This document shows, piece by piece, positions 11,261-23,665 of a stretch of 64,000 bases of DNA; position 1 is the stretch's first letter; each line of letters begins with the position of its first letter. This stretch comes from Buddleja alternifolia (lineage: Eukaryota > Streptophyta > Magnoliopsida > Lamiales > Scrophulariaceae). Where the stretch lies: positions 15,954,195 through 16,018,194 of the forward strand of contig CM033394.1 of the NCBI GenBank assembly GCA_019426215.1, in the 5' to 3' direction. Position numbers and translations under genes: made by a program. The notes under the pieces were generated by a model. It saw only the letters and a program-made list of their open reading frames with translations, was not told where the DNA came from and did no database searches.

Positions 11261-11768
11261 ATTTTTTTCAAACCGGAAAATGCGCGAAAAGGGCCAACTA
11301 CTGATGGGTGGTCTTATTACATGCACCGCCGAGCGGATCGGGGCATTCGATCGAAATAAGACCGATCAAATTCCAATTCAGGGTCCGATGACAGTTGATA
11401 TGAACCAACTCACTTATATAGATCTACTGAAGAAGAATAGATTAGGCCGCGGTTTCATCAGAGTGCCTCACCCTCGTGAGCAGACTGATACGGCGACAGA
11501 GGTTGTTACTCACAACCCTCAAGTTCAGGATCCACCAACAAGTAATACAGCAGACACCTCCATTAATTTCGACCGTCTTGAACGTCTTGAATCTCAGTTG
11601 GAGTGGACATGTACAGAGGTTGTTGAATATATGACATGTTTTAGATCGTACAAAACAATATTACCGTCTATTTTCAATATAGTGCAAAGTTGGATGACAT
11701 GTACTCTACATCGTTTTGTTAGAACTATCACAATTAATGCAATATTAAAGATTACACACGAATTATAA
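11226..11768 (+). CDS. TE-encoded open frame of unknown function
   Basis: A 180-codon frame beginning MGRKGSYHQG, the same start context as the 5' end of the Ulp1-bearing copy near 9165. It is therefore likely to be the N-terminal part of the same transposon gene family. The first 125 residues are polar with no domain I recognise; a Leu-rich stretch with Glu and Arg (FDRLERLESQLEW) lies near residue 120. The tail beyond about 11620 is AT-rich and probably past the original coding end. It probably does not function alone. Confidence 0.35.
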   Translation: MGRKGSYHQGSVFFSNRKMREKGQLLMGGLITCTAERIGAFDRNKTDQIPIQGPMTVDMNQLTYIDLLKKNRLGRGFIRVPHPREQTDTATEVVTHNPQVQDPPTSNTADTSINFDRLERLESQLEWTCTEVVEYMTCFRSYKTILPSIFNIVQSWMTCTLHRFVRTITINAILKITHEL

Positions 11769-12399
11769 CATTGCACAAAAGTAAACATTACACACAAATT
11801 GGGAAATTGTCTCTACAAGTAGCAAATATTTCACACAATTAACAATTTAAACAACATTAAACATTTTACACAAACTATGAAATTGTCTCTACTGGTTATG
11901 AAAATTACACACAATTAACAATTTAAACAACATTTTCATTAAATGCGATCACACTCCACACCAAATGCCTCATCCTCGCTTTCAGAATTGTTGGATCGAT
12001 GGAAATCGTCAAAGTCATCACAGTCATGTTGTTGCTTCACTTCATTATCTCTCTCTTGTATGATGATATTCAACAGTTGACTCATACTATTTTTCTCAGT
12101 TATGTTGTCGATTTTTATATTCATCAAAGAAGGTTTGGCTTTCACAAGACGACAACAAACATCCCCTTTAAGAAACTAAAAAAATATGAAATATTTAGAT
12201 TCCGAAACCATTCCCTATTCTTAACTTATCAAAATACATTTGACTATCTGTATTAATTTGATGGTAAACACAAGAAAGGACTAATACTAAAGATGGTATC
12301 AATCATCATAAGAAAAAGGCTTTTAATAAGAAAAGCTTCTTACATTACGAGGGCAAAATGAGGCGGCAGCGGTATCTCTCCTTAAACCCTATAGGATAA
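11769..12399. other. AT-rich spacer
   Basis: Short direct repeats (ACACAAATTGGGAAATTGTCTC-type words near 11790 and 11875) and open frames without recognisable domains. No gene assigned. Confidence 0.4.
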
Positions 12400-13035
12400 G
12401 GATCAAATCATGTCAATGCTCAATCAAACAATAAGAACCATAATTTTTTATGGTGAAAATTTATCAATGCAATTAATTAATTAACAACAAATAATGCCAA
12501 GATTATACAAACAAACAATAGTTACGTAATTTTTTCCTTAAACCTTATTATCATAGGATTCACTTTGGTTATTGATTTCAACCCATTTCATCAAAAAATA
12601 TTACCACCAAAAACTAACTGAAGATTCCTTGCATTGGCAAGAGCTTGAATAAACTAGTGAATTACACACGGATCAAATAATGTCAATGCTACACAATCAA
12701 ACAATAAGAACCATTATTTTTTTAAGGTAAAATCTTTGTCAATGCAATTAGTTAATAAACAACACATAATGTCAAGATTACACAAAGTCGCAAACAAACA
12801 ATATAATGATAAATTTTGCCCATAAAATTGACTACTAAAACTAACTAAAGATTTCATTTTTCTGACTCAATTAATCAATAAACAACAATTAATGCCAAGG
12901 TTATACAAAGAAACAATAGAATCATAATTTCCCCCCGTAAAATTGCATGAATGTAATCTCTCCTTAAACCTTATTAACAACGAATTCACTTTGGTTATAA
13001 ATTCAACCTGTTTCATCAAAACTTAACTACCAAAA
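12400..13035. repeat. Diverged ~250-bp tandem repeat, left block
   Basis: Successive units share words such as TCAATGCAATTA, AACAACAAATAATGCCAAG, ACAAACAATA and ACTTTGGTTAT. The last unit (12786-13035) is closely matched by 13363-13619 on the other side of the DUF295 fragment. Confidence 0.65.
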
Positions 13036-13115
13036 CTTAACTTCACTTAGCATGATCCAATGCCTGTGATTTTATGACAAGATTTTGGAAGTGGGATTGA
13101 GCCATTGCCTTGAAA

Positions 13116-13349
13116 TTAGTTAGCTTCGCCTTCCATTGATTCGTCCCGTTTCTTTGTTTCCCAATTTCCATTTCCAGAAGCTGGAAAAATTTGAGTTGTT
13201 TCCATTTCATATACAAACCATTCATCTACTCTGTAATGTGTAAAGTAGATGCAATTTTTCCTGCACCCCATTTTGCTTGAAGTTACCCACATTAAACATT
13301 CATCCTCAAGAAACAATGTTCTATCTCCAAGGCTATCCATCTTTACCCA
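13116..13349 (-). pseudogene. DUF295 (F-box/KIB-type) gene fragment
   Basis: The minus-strand translation from 13340 downward contains SLGDRTLFLEDE and, about 15 residues later, RKNCIYFTHYR. These match the conserved LGDxxxFLG and NCIYFTDD blocks of the plant DUF295 domain found in F-box and KIB-type proteins. Upstream F-box sequence is absent and the frame ends after about 75 residues. It is flanked by the near-identical direct repeats 12786-13035 and 13363-13619, which suggests a captured or inserted gene piece. Confidence 0.65.
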
Positions 13350-13362
13350 CAAAAAAAACAAC

Positions 13363-13619
13363 AAAGTCGCAAACAAACAATATAATGATAAATTTTGCCC
13401 ATAAAATTAGCTACTAAAACTAACTAAAGATTTCATTTTTCCGACTCAATTAATCAATAAACAACAAATAAGGCCAAGGTTATACAAAGAAACAATAGAA
13501 TCATAATTTTTCCACGTAAAATTGCATGAATGTAAGCTCTCCTTAAACCTTATTAACAAAGAATTCACTTTGGTTATAAATTCAACCCGTTTCATCAAAG
13601 CTTAACTACTAAAACTAGA
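13363..13619. repeat. Direct repeat flanking DUF295 fragment, right copy
   Basis: Nearly the same as 12786-13035: both start ACAAAGTCGCAAACAAAC and run through TTTGGTTATAAATTCAACC. High identity indicates a recent local duplication. Confidence 0.85.
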
Positions 13620-13860
13620 TAAAATTAGAGATAACTTACTCGGGATTGACGGGATGGGGCGGGATGGACGTCTTCTTTGCAATGAGGGACTTTTTTTTTC
13701 TCTACTTTGGAAGTTTGGAATGTTTTTGCAATGAGGAAAATAAGGGAGGGATTTTATTTTTGAGAATATTGAATGTGTATAAATGGGTAAAAGTGTATTA
13801 AAGCTACAAAAAAATCAAAAATCAATTGGGCGGAAAATTTAAAATTTGGCCAAATTTGTT

Positions 13861-14033
13861 CGGCACCACGGTGCCGAATTTTCAGCACCATGGTGCCAAG
13901 TACTCTGCCTTAGGCAGGATACTCGGCACCATGGTGCTGAGTATCCTACCTAGGGCAGTTTGCCTGGCACCATGGTGCCGAAAATGGTGCTAAGTATCCT
14001 GCCTTAGGCAGACTACTCGGCACAATGGCGCCG
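13861..14033. repeat. Palindrome cluster 3 (GGCACCATGGTGCC type)
   Basis: Five or six copies of GGCACCATGGTGCC variants alternate with CTGCCTTAGGCAG variants about every 40-45 bp. Confidence 0.87.
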
Positions 14034-14139
14034 TACAATTTTTTTTTAACCTATTTTTCTTTTTTAACCACTTTTCACTATTACACAATATTTATTCTTG
14101 CTCATAGGCCCTTACAATATATATTCTTATCTTTTTTTC

Positions 14140-15116
14140 TTTTTACTGTTAAGGGTTTAGGTTTATTGGTTTAGGGATTAGGGTTTAAGGTTAATGGTTT
14201 AGAATAGAAAATGAATATATTATTATTATCCATCATAATGAACTATGTCAGATGGTTTTATATTAAACATTACTTAAGTAGTTATAGTTCATCACAATTG
14301 TAACTACTAATGAATATATTACAATGTTGAGCTACTAATGTCTCTAGAGAAAGAATCATCACATAAAAAATACAAAATACACAATACAAGACAATTGTTT
14401 AGAAGGTTGATGGATCTTTCACACGTTTTTTGTGGCTTTTCCCTTTTTCTCCACCAGATTGATATCGTAGTTTCCGAATCGCTCCATGCTTTTCTACGCA
14501 AGGAGGGTTTAGGATTTATAGTTTAGGGTTTAGGGTTAATGGTTTAGAATAGAAAATGAATATATTATTTAGAATAGAAAATGAATATATTATTATTCAT
14601 CATAATGAACTAAGTTGGATGGTTTTATATTAAACATTACTTAAGTAGTTATAGTTCATCACAATTGTAACTACTAATGTATATATTACAATGTCGAGCT
14701 ACGAATGTCTCTAGAGAAAGAATCATCACATAACAAATAAAAAATACACAATACAAAACAATTGTTTAGAAGGTTGATGGATCTTTCACACGTTTTTTGT
14801 GGTTTTTCCCTTTTTCTCCACCAGATTAATATCGTAGTTTCCGAATCGCTCCACGCTTTTGTACACAAGGAGGGTTTAGGGTTTATAGTTTAAGGTTTAG
14901 GGTTAATGGTTTAGATTAGAAAATGAATATATTATTTAGAATAGAAAATGAATATATTATTATTATCCATCATAATGAACTCTGTCGGATGGTTTTATAT
15001 TAAACATTACTTAAGTAGTTATAGTTCATCACAATCCATAAATTGAAATTATTAAAATTACATATGTAGCAATATCCTTTAGATAAATATGTTGTATATG
15101 TACACATTGACACATG

Positions 15117-15154
<38 letters not shown>

Positions 15155-15425
15155 AGAAACACAAATGTCAATCAAAACAATTGTAACTACTAATGTATAT
15201 ATTACAATGTTGAGCTACTAATGTCTCTAGAGAAAGAATCATCACATAAAAAATACAAAATACACAATACAAAACAATTGTTTAGAAGGTTGATAGATCT
15301 TTCACACGTTTTTTGTGGCTTTTTCCCTTTTCTCCACCAGATTGATATCGTAGTTTCCGAATCGCTCCACACTTTTCTACGCAAGGAGGAGCTTCAACAA
15401 CATTTGCCTCTATTTCAGCGGGGAT
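14140..15425. repeat. Three-copy tandem repeat with telomere-like motifs
   Basis: Units of about 370 bp, the last pair separated by a roughly 150-bp insertion that contains an (AT)n tract at 15121-15152. Each unit carries the same 60-codon minus-strand open frame (14319-14501, 14686-14868, 15202-15384). TTTAGGG-rich stretches lie between units (14149-14203, about 14505-14550, about 14870-14915). In the last copy a second minus-strand frame reads through the repeat with a basic GEKGKSHKKRVKD stretch, weakly like the basic tails of FAR1/MULE-type proteins. Confidence 0.8.
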
Positions 15426-15852
15426 GATCCACTCAGACGGCTCACTAGGAACGTGTCATCAACTTTGGATGAACTCCAGTTAGCAGAAAACTTAGCATTT
15501 TATAATTATTCCTTGACAATCATTCACATTGTCATGCTCCAAAGTCTCCCGCTTTCACATTCCACTCACCATCGTATAAATAGTATATCAAAAAATCGGA
15601 CATTTTCCTAAAAAAATAGACAAACACAATTATTATATAATACAATTAGTAACGAATGACATCAAAATGCTAGTAATTTATGTTATATCGTACACATAAT
15701 ACACCATTATTTTTTCCCTTTTTTCAAGTCAACCATTATCTCAAATTTAACAAAATCATTTTTAAAAATTGAAACCATAAATCAAATTGATTTAAAGAGG
15801 TAGATCAAATAGATCAAATACAATATCAAACAAATACTCAAACTTTAAATTT

Positions 15853-16120
15853 CACGAGAGAATATCTATCAAACATTTCGTCGAACACCTTGTCTACATA
15901 ATTCATCTCTATCTCCAACAAATTCAAACAATCAAACTTTCAACACACAAATGACAATCCAATTAATGCTACAATCACAAAATCACATGCTAAGAGCCTA
16001 AAAACACCCTTTTTAATGCAAATTAATGAGAGAATCTCTATCAAGCATTTCGTCGAACACCTTGTTTACAGAATTCATTACTATCTCCAACAAATTCAAA
16101 CAATTAAACTTTTAATCAAC
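15853..16120 (-). repeat. Inverted copies of the PPR-like unit
   Basis: Two units (about 15853-15945 and 16024-16120) are reverse complements of the units at 8701-8940 and 10872-11110; the shared word is TTTCGTCGAACACCTTG. They close the 8.5-16.2 kb mosaic in inverted orientation. Confidence 0.7.
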
Positions 16121-17387
16121 CAACAAATTCAAACAATCAAATTCTTAATAACATATTCAAATTATACTCATTTCTCTTACCTCTACGCCGTTGGGATATT
16201 ACGGGCCCAAATTGGAGACGAACGGAACGAGCCCGAATGAGAGGCAAATACGCTCAAAACCGATACAGGTAGAGATTGGAGTATCAAGGTTATTTTAGGT
16301 ATTAAGTAAATATTGTGTTTCTTTTTATTATTATTAGAATAAATAAAAGTAAGGGTAAAATAGGTATATCACTTATCAATACTTGGGACAAGACTATGAG
16401 GGAGGCCTATTTGGAGAATGGAGACCATGTGTCAAGGACATTGTGCAATTTAAGCCTATTTCCCTCATTTTCCCTGTGGTGAGAGATTATTCGAAACAGA
16501 GCAAACAGAGAGGACCGATGTAAAGGTATAACATGTTTATATAATAAATGAAAATGCCATATAAATAGGTTTAATTTTGTTATAATACCTTAAAAATAAA
16601 TATTTAGTTTTATTGAAAAGAAATATTATTCAAAGGATAGAAAATATTAATTATTAATACTTATTTAAAATAAAAATTAAGGCATTAGTAGCAGTTTAAT
16701 ATGTAACTAAAAGACTAATGTATTAATAGTGATTAAGTGATATTATTTAAGTTTAGTATGTCTTATTAATAATAGTACAATCATACTTTTTTTGACAATT
16801 GAAATTCGTGCATTAATAATATAGAAAGTAATTATAAAATTCAGTCCGAGCTCATTCACTTTCTGCTCATCAACACAAATTGCAGTTATGGCAAAAAATA
16901 AATAAGACTCTAAAATGGAAGTGCAAAAATCACAATCACAACCACTAAAGTAATAGGTTCTAGATTGAAGGTATGTATCTTATCTATAGCAAGAGACCAC
17001 ATTTAGCAAAAAAAGGAGGAATCAAGTTGACACTGAACCATGTTCTCCCCGAGGGAATGGCTCACTCTCCATCTAGAGTCTTCTTTTCACGATCTACGTG
17101 AAGAATCTTTTTTTCACCTTCCAAGTAAAAATATTCAAGAGAACTCATCACACTTCACCATATAATCTGCTGCAACAAGAACCGAAACCAGAAAACCTAA
17201 AACCACAAATAACAAAGAAACATAAAGCAACAATAATAATAAAAATGAAAGACAAAAACAAAAAGACAGCATTTTTCGTTCGGAGGAACTACCGGAAAGA
17301 TAAAACAAATGTTAATAATGTACTCAACTGGCAAAGCAAATGGTTCCTCGATTTTCAACAAAGAGCAATCTGAAAAATGGAGTGTGG
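16121..17387. other. Spacer, no gene
   Basis: AT-rich, with no recognisable protein, repeat or RNA. The 91-codon frame at 17098-17373 is Lys- and Thr-rich low-complexity sequence and not convincing. Confidence 0.4.
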
Positions 17388-19130
17388 TGTTAGGATTACG
17401 CCTTACGTGCCATAGAGGAATTAGATTATTGGGGCATTTAGTTTTATGTTGTACAAACTCTCAATAATTTAATAAAGGCATTGATTTTGTTCATATCAAT
17501 CTTGATGATAGTAATATAAGTATTGAACAAATATGTCCTGAGTAATCAAGAGAGAGCTTCTACTCCTTATGGTTCGAGGAGAACGACATTAGAAGTGTCG
17601 TTTCTTTGTTTACTAAAACTAGAGTTTGCAAGTCGAAGAGTCTTTGGGCATTAAGACCAGACTTGTATGATACAAGCTTTGACAAGGAGTGTCAGTCGGT
17701 CATTTTAGATGGTGGAAGCTTGTACCATAGATATATCAATGGAATTGATATATTCGAGCACGGCTCACCGTAATTCAATCACATGGGTAATTACTCATTG
17801 ATTGTCAATGATTGAACTATTGGTCATGTTAGCATGAGCCTTAAACCTGAGAATTCACAAAGATTGGACTTGTGACACTGAACGGGTTATTAGAGTAATC
17901 AGATCCAATTCACGCTTTGGTGGGATCAACCTCGAAGTGCGATTTAGAAGGAACAAGTGGCAATTATTCGGTCATTACCAATATGTGATTCACTGTCTCG
18001 AGCAGTAAACGAGTTAATGTTCTGTGCAATCATAGGTAAATGAAATTATAAGTCTTTGGCCAAAGTAGGAAAACTAACTTGTGTATAGTACACAAGGGTA
18101 GTTTAGTAATTCTATCTTACTATGATTCATTGAGCACATCATCGAGTCCTGTGAGTTTGACACAATCCATAACTCTTACTCGATCGGGATGTTACAGTGA
18201 AAGGCTTATACTCACAGGTTGTCTGTGACCTAAAGGTTCGTATATGGTCTATTAGACTTGATCTTAATCGGCTTCGATGTGAGTCCATGAGACTGGCTAG
18301 ATGACACTCACATCCTTGGTTTTCTTCCAAGGCCAATTGAGACGAACCTAGAAAGTCGCGCTTTAAAAGAATTGAGCGAAATTTTTTTTTTGTTGTCAAA
18401 TACATAAATAAGGTAATTTGTCATTTGATGAGCAAATTAATTAATTTGATTAATTGGATTTTTGAAAATAAATTAATAATAAATAATTAGATGTATTTAT
18501 TATGAACAAATTAGTTTATTTGATTAATTGGATTAATGAAAATAAATTAATAAATAAATATTTAGATGTATTTATTATGGTCTTTCTATTCTAAATTAAT
18601 AATTGGAATATTTGATTTAGATAATTATTAATTAATACCATATTTTAATTAGATTAAAATATGTTGGACTTAATTAATAATTGGACTAAGTTGAAAGTCA
18701 ATTTAGCCCAATCATGGATGACTTGGGCTCAAGGAATTAATTAACTCTAAGCTAATCACTCCTTATATATGCCTAATTACCTTGTGGAAAAACCTAAGTC
18801 TCTCACAATTAATTTGACAACAAAGAAGGAATAAGAGAAAAATCTCTCTCCTCCCCTTGTGTAGCCGTCGGCCTTTTAGAGTCCAAGGTGGTGGAATTTT
18901 TCTTCAAACTTCTTCCGGCATGATATCTAGAGACATGAGTTATTCAATTGCTGCTACCCGGTAGATCAAGAATTGTATTCAAATCACAGGTTAGTAATTA
19001 TATGAAATTTGATTTCATCATTTACATGTTTTTCTAAAATTATAAAAATCATTAAAACCCAAACGTGCTCCGATTGTAAATCCGGATATGTTTTTACGTT
19101 TCCGCTACGCATGAACCAAGGTTCACAACA
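17388..19130 (+). mobile_element. Copia LTR family A, 5' LTR
   Basis: Starts TGTTAGGATTACGCC, ends TTCACAACA, and is followed after one base by a tRNA-iMet-type PBS. It is 1743 bp long. Its 3' partner is 21231-22837, truncated at its 5' side. The outer flanks TGTGG (17383-17387) and TGTGA (22838-22842) look like a 5-bp target duplication with one change. Confidence 0.87.
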
Positions 19131-19131
19131 G

Positions 19132-19144
19132 TGGTATCAAAGCC
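19132..19144 (+). promoter_or_regulatory. Primer binding site (tRNA-iMet type)
   Basis: TGGTATCAAAGCC lies one base after the LTR. It matches the TGGTATCAGAGCC primer site of copia elements with one change. Confidence 0.85.
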
Positions 19145-19567
19145 AACTTTATGATTTTTAATGATTTTACGATTTGAATATGTTGAAAATTTATGTTTGT
19201 GATGAATTTTTTTATTAGATTATGATTTTTCATGTGTAGATTTATTTTTTGAAAGTTAAATCTGAATTGTTAGACGTTTGCATGATTTATGTTTTGAATA
19301 TAAGTTAGTTTTTTGTATGTGATATGAAATTGGAAAATGAAAATGATTGTGTGGTTTGTAAGTTGTTGGAATTTGGCTCGAAAAATTCAAGGTGCCGCTG
19401 CCTATTGGGCAGCGGAGCGTGCCAACAACACCCGTCAGGCGGGCGTCCGCCCGTATATAACACTCCGCGGCCCATGCAATCGCGTCGCTCCGCAACCTGA
19501 TTTATTTTTTTAAAAAAATTTGATCAGGTTTGACCCGTCGGGTCGAAGGTTTGACCCACGGGTTCTA
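19145..19567 (+). other. Leader of deleted copia element A
   Basis: Non-coding leader following the PBS. It joins directly to LTR-like sequence once the solo LTR at 19573-21225 is removed, so gag, pol and the first ~180 bp of the 3' LTR are gone. Confidence 0.65.
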
Positions 19568-19572
19568 CTCCT

Positions 19573-21225
19573 AGTTAGGTTAATGTCCTCAAATGCCACC
19601 AGAGGATTAGAGAATGTAAGGACATTAATAAATTGTAATTGTTTCTTATTCTTTTAATAAAAAGGCAATTTGTTGTTTACTTTTATATTGGCATTTATAT
19701 TTTGTAATCATTTATAAGTCCATGAACACAAGAGTTTAACTCTCTAAGGCACTAGAGGAGTTTAATTCTTGTGTACTAAAATAGTCAGCAAGTCAATGAT
19801 TCCCAATTAGGCATTGGAAATCATCAAGACTTGTATGATGTGAGTTTTGAAGAGAAAGGTGCACATCAATCACTAGGAAGTAATGAAGAACTCTTATCAT
19901 AGGTGCACTGATGGAGATAGTGGCACTCAGACATAACATTGATTATGTCACATGAGTTTTCACTCTTTGACAGTCAATGAAAAAATTGATTAAATTATAG
20001 TAGGTGTGTCTGAACTTTAGGCTTGAGAAATCGAGTTGAAGATATTCTTGTGACATTAGATTTGTCATTAGAATAGTTATACTCAATTCACCCTTTGGTG
20101 AGGTCAACCTTGAACTGCAATCTAATGAGCAAGTAGTAGTCTTAACTGATATCAAAGATGAGATTCATTCCCCCGAAAGTGAACGAGAAATGATCCTATC
20201 CATTTATAAATAAGTTAGATCTTAAAGTCTTTGGTCAAAGCATTCAATGATCTAGACTTATTATAAATATAGCATAGAGTCAAATTTGTGAGTTTGACCT
20301 AAAACCATGACTCTCACTTGACCGGGGTAAGGAAACGAAGACTTTGTATTCACACGGTATTTACAATAGGAAAGGTAAAATAACCTAATCATTTCATCTT
20401 ATTTGGGTTACAATGTGGGCCACTTAACTGGCTAGGTGCAACTCATATTTAAGGGAATCCTCCTATTTCCAAATATAGATGAACCTAAAGAGTCACGCTT
20501 AAAAAGGAAAAATCGAAAGAAAATGTAGTATATTTCTTGTGGTAATATTTTAAGTATTGGATACTTAAAATTAATTAAATGGAATTAATTATTTGAAGAA
20601 ATAAGTTAATTGATTTATACTTTAATTAATTTATTATTTTTTGGAGAAATAAAATTAATTAAATATCCTATCTATTATCTAATTAGATTAATTAATTGGA
20701 TTGAATTAATTAATTAAATAAAGGATTGGACCGAACTCAAATTGGTGCACCAAGAGATGCACCATGATCGAGTTGGGGCAGCTAGGAGGCATCCAACTTG
20801 GGCTTTTTAAGCCCAATGTTATAACTTAAGTGATACAAATATATCACATTAGTCAATACCTAGGTCATAACATTAATTGTACACTTGAGCCACAAGAAAG
20901 AATTCCTCCCCTCCTCTCTTCCTCTAACCATCAGTCACTGTGCCAAAGAACAAGACGATTTTCTAATCAAGTTTTTCCAGAGAGACAATTTAGAGGCAGC
21001 GCTTTTGGACTGCTTGGATTATCAAGCAATCAGCCGGACTGTTTCGCGAAAGAGTTGAAGAAGACAAATTCGTGAGTTCTCCAACCACTTCGCTAAAACC
21101 GGTAAAGTTTCAATATCCCTATCGTATATACGTGTAATAAAACTCCGGGATTGATCCTGTTATGGGAAAATCCAAAAAATTTTATTACACCGTTTCCGCT
21201 GCGTTTTTGTATAATTTTCCCAACA
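19573..21225 (+). mobile_element. Solo LTR, copia family B
   Basis: Begins AGTTAGGTTAATGTCC (first T of the usual TG mutated) and ends TTCCCAACA. An exact 5-bp target duplication CTCCT lies at 19568-19572 and 21226-21230. It is 1653 bp long, with a minus-strand relative at 27620-29298. No internal sequence is present. Confidence 0.87.
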
Positions 21226-21230
21226 CTCCT

Positions 21231-22837
21231 CGTGGTTCTAGGAGAACGACACTAGAAGTGTCGGTTCCTTGTTTACTTAGACTAGAGTTCGCAAGTTGAA
21301 GAGTCTTAACTGGGCATTAAGACTAGACTTATATGATGCAAGCTTTGACAAGACGTGTCAGTCGATCACTTTAGATGGTGGGAGCTTGTTCCATAGATAT
21401 ATCAATGGAATTGATATATTCGGACATAACTGACCATAATTTAATCACATAGGGTAATTACTCGTTGACTGTCAAATGATTGAATTATTGGTCACAGTAG
21501 TGTGCGTGAGTCTTAGACCTGAGGATTCACGAAGATTGGACTTGTGACACTGAACGATTTATTAGAGTAGTTAGATCCAATTCACCCTTTGGTGGGATCA
21601 ACTTCGAAGTGCAGTTCAAAAGGACAAGTGGCAATTGTTCGGTGATTACCAGTATGGGATTAACTGTCTCGAGTAGTAATCGAGTTAACGTCCTGTGCGA
21701 CCATAGGTAAATGAAATTATAGGTCTTTGGCCAATGCAGGAAAACTAATTTATGTAAAGTACATAAGGGTAGTTTAGTAATTTCATCTTATTGTGATTCA
21801 TTGAGCACAACATCCAGTCATATGAGTTTGACACAATCCATGACTCTCGCTCGATCAGGATGTTACAGTGAAATGCTTATACTCACAGGGTGTTTATGAC
21901 CTAAAGGTTCATATATGATCTATTAGACTTGATCTCAATTGGGTTTCGATGTGAGTCCACGAGACTGGCTAGGTGCCACTCACATCCTTGGTTTCCTCCC
22001 AAGGCTAATTGAGATGAACCAAGAGAGTCGCGTTTCAAAAGAATTGAGCAAAGAAATTTTTTTTGTTGTCAAATACATAAATAAGGTAATTTGTCATTTG
22101 ATGAACAAATTAATTTATTTGATTAATTGGATTAATGAAAATAAATTAATAATAAATAATTAGATTTATTTATTATGAACAAATTAGTGTATTTGATTAA
22201 TTGGATTAATGGAAATAAATTTATAAAAAAATATTTAGATGTATTTATTATGGTCATCCTATTCTAAATTAATAAGTGGATAATTTAATTTAGATGATTA
22301 TTAATTAATATCATATTTTAATTAGATTATATATGTTGGACTTAATTAATAATTGGATTAAATTGAAAGTTAATTTAGCCCAATCATGGATGACTTGGGC
22401 GTGTAATAGGCGTGTGATGAGGAGTTGGATGGGCTCAAGGAATTAATTAATTCTAAACCCATCACTCCTTATATATGCCTAATTACCTAGTGGAAAAACC
22501 CAAGTCTTTCACAACTAACTTGACAACCAAAAAAGAAGAAGAGAAAAATCTATCTCCTCCCCTTGTGTAGCTGTCGGCCTCTTGGAATCCTAAGGTGGTG
22601 GATTTTTTCTATAAGCTTCTTCTGGCGTGACATTTAGAGGCAGTTGTTATTCAATTACTGCTACCCGGTAGATCAAGAATTGGATTCAAATCAAAGGTTA
22701 GTAATTAGATGAAATTTGATTTCATCTTTGATATGTTTTTTGAAAATTATAAAAATCATCAAAATCTAAAAGTGATCCTATTGTGAATCCGGATATGTCT
22801 TTACATTTCCGTTGCACATGAACCAGAAGTCACAACA
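21231..22837 (+). mobile_element. Copia LTR family A, truncated 3' LTR
   Basis: Closely matches 17560-19130 and ends CACAACA at 22837. The first ~180 bp are missing at the junction with the leader. It contains an extra short duplication around 22395-22430. Confidence 0.83.
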
Positions 22838-22939
22838 TGTGAAAACCTTTTTCGATCTTCAAATGAGAGGGTAGCCATCAATGGCTTCCCACTTTTTCTC
22901 TTGGCCAGTGGGGGTGGTGGACATGCTGACGGTGGGGGC

Positions 22940-23665
22940 TAGGGGTGTACGCGGTCGGGTTCGGGAGGTTTTAAAGAAAAAAATAACCCGACCCGATATA
23001 TGCGGGTTGACAAAATCTCAAACCAAAACCGCATAATCATCCTTTCAAACCGAGCGGTTCGGGTCGGTCGGGTTTAATGTATTTAGTGGGCAGGTTGGCG
23101 GGTTATCAAATTATAATTATAGTTCTTACAATTTACTTTTAGTTTCAACTAGTACGTAAGAATCTACATAACATATTTGTTGTACATTTAACTAAAAAAA
23201 ATTGAGTTGATGAGAAATACAAAAATAAGTGATGTTATGAAATAAAAATCATATTTATCATGAATTGTAAACTCTAAAATATTAATAAAATTAAATTATC
23301 TTATAAGTTTATCATCAAAATATACATCTACATCTTCGTTCAAATCAAGAAAACATATGTTCAAATGAAATAATTTATTTACTCAAATTAAAAATAAAGT
23401 GTTTTATATTAATATGAATAAAACCACTCTTATTAAAGTTTATATATATGCTATATAGTTTAAAGAGTTTAGGGTTAATCTTTAACTCTCTCTCTCTATA
23501 TATATATACACACACATATATATACTTATGACATATACAATTAGCGGTCGGGTGGCGGGTTGCAATTTTTTCAACCCACCACAATTATTTAATAGTTTCA
23601 AATCGGCGGTTTTTGGGCAGATCTGGTCGGTTTGAGCGGGTCGGGCGGGTTTATGTACACCCCTA
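22940..23665. mobile_element. hAT-like MITE (TAGGGGTGTA family, CGGGT-rich)
   Basis: The ends TAGGGGTGTACGCGG and, inverted, TAGGGGTGTACATAAA are flanked by GTGGGGGC (22932-22939) and GTGGGGGT (23666-23673), an 8-bp duplication with one change. Subterminal sequence is rich in CGGGTCGGG words. The interior is AT-rich with a TA/CA microsatellite near 23494-23525. Confidence 0.87.

Noticed and set aside
14149..14203. True telomere array
   Set aside because: TTTAGGG-like words are few and degenerate; only an interstitial remnant can be claimed.
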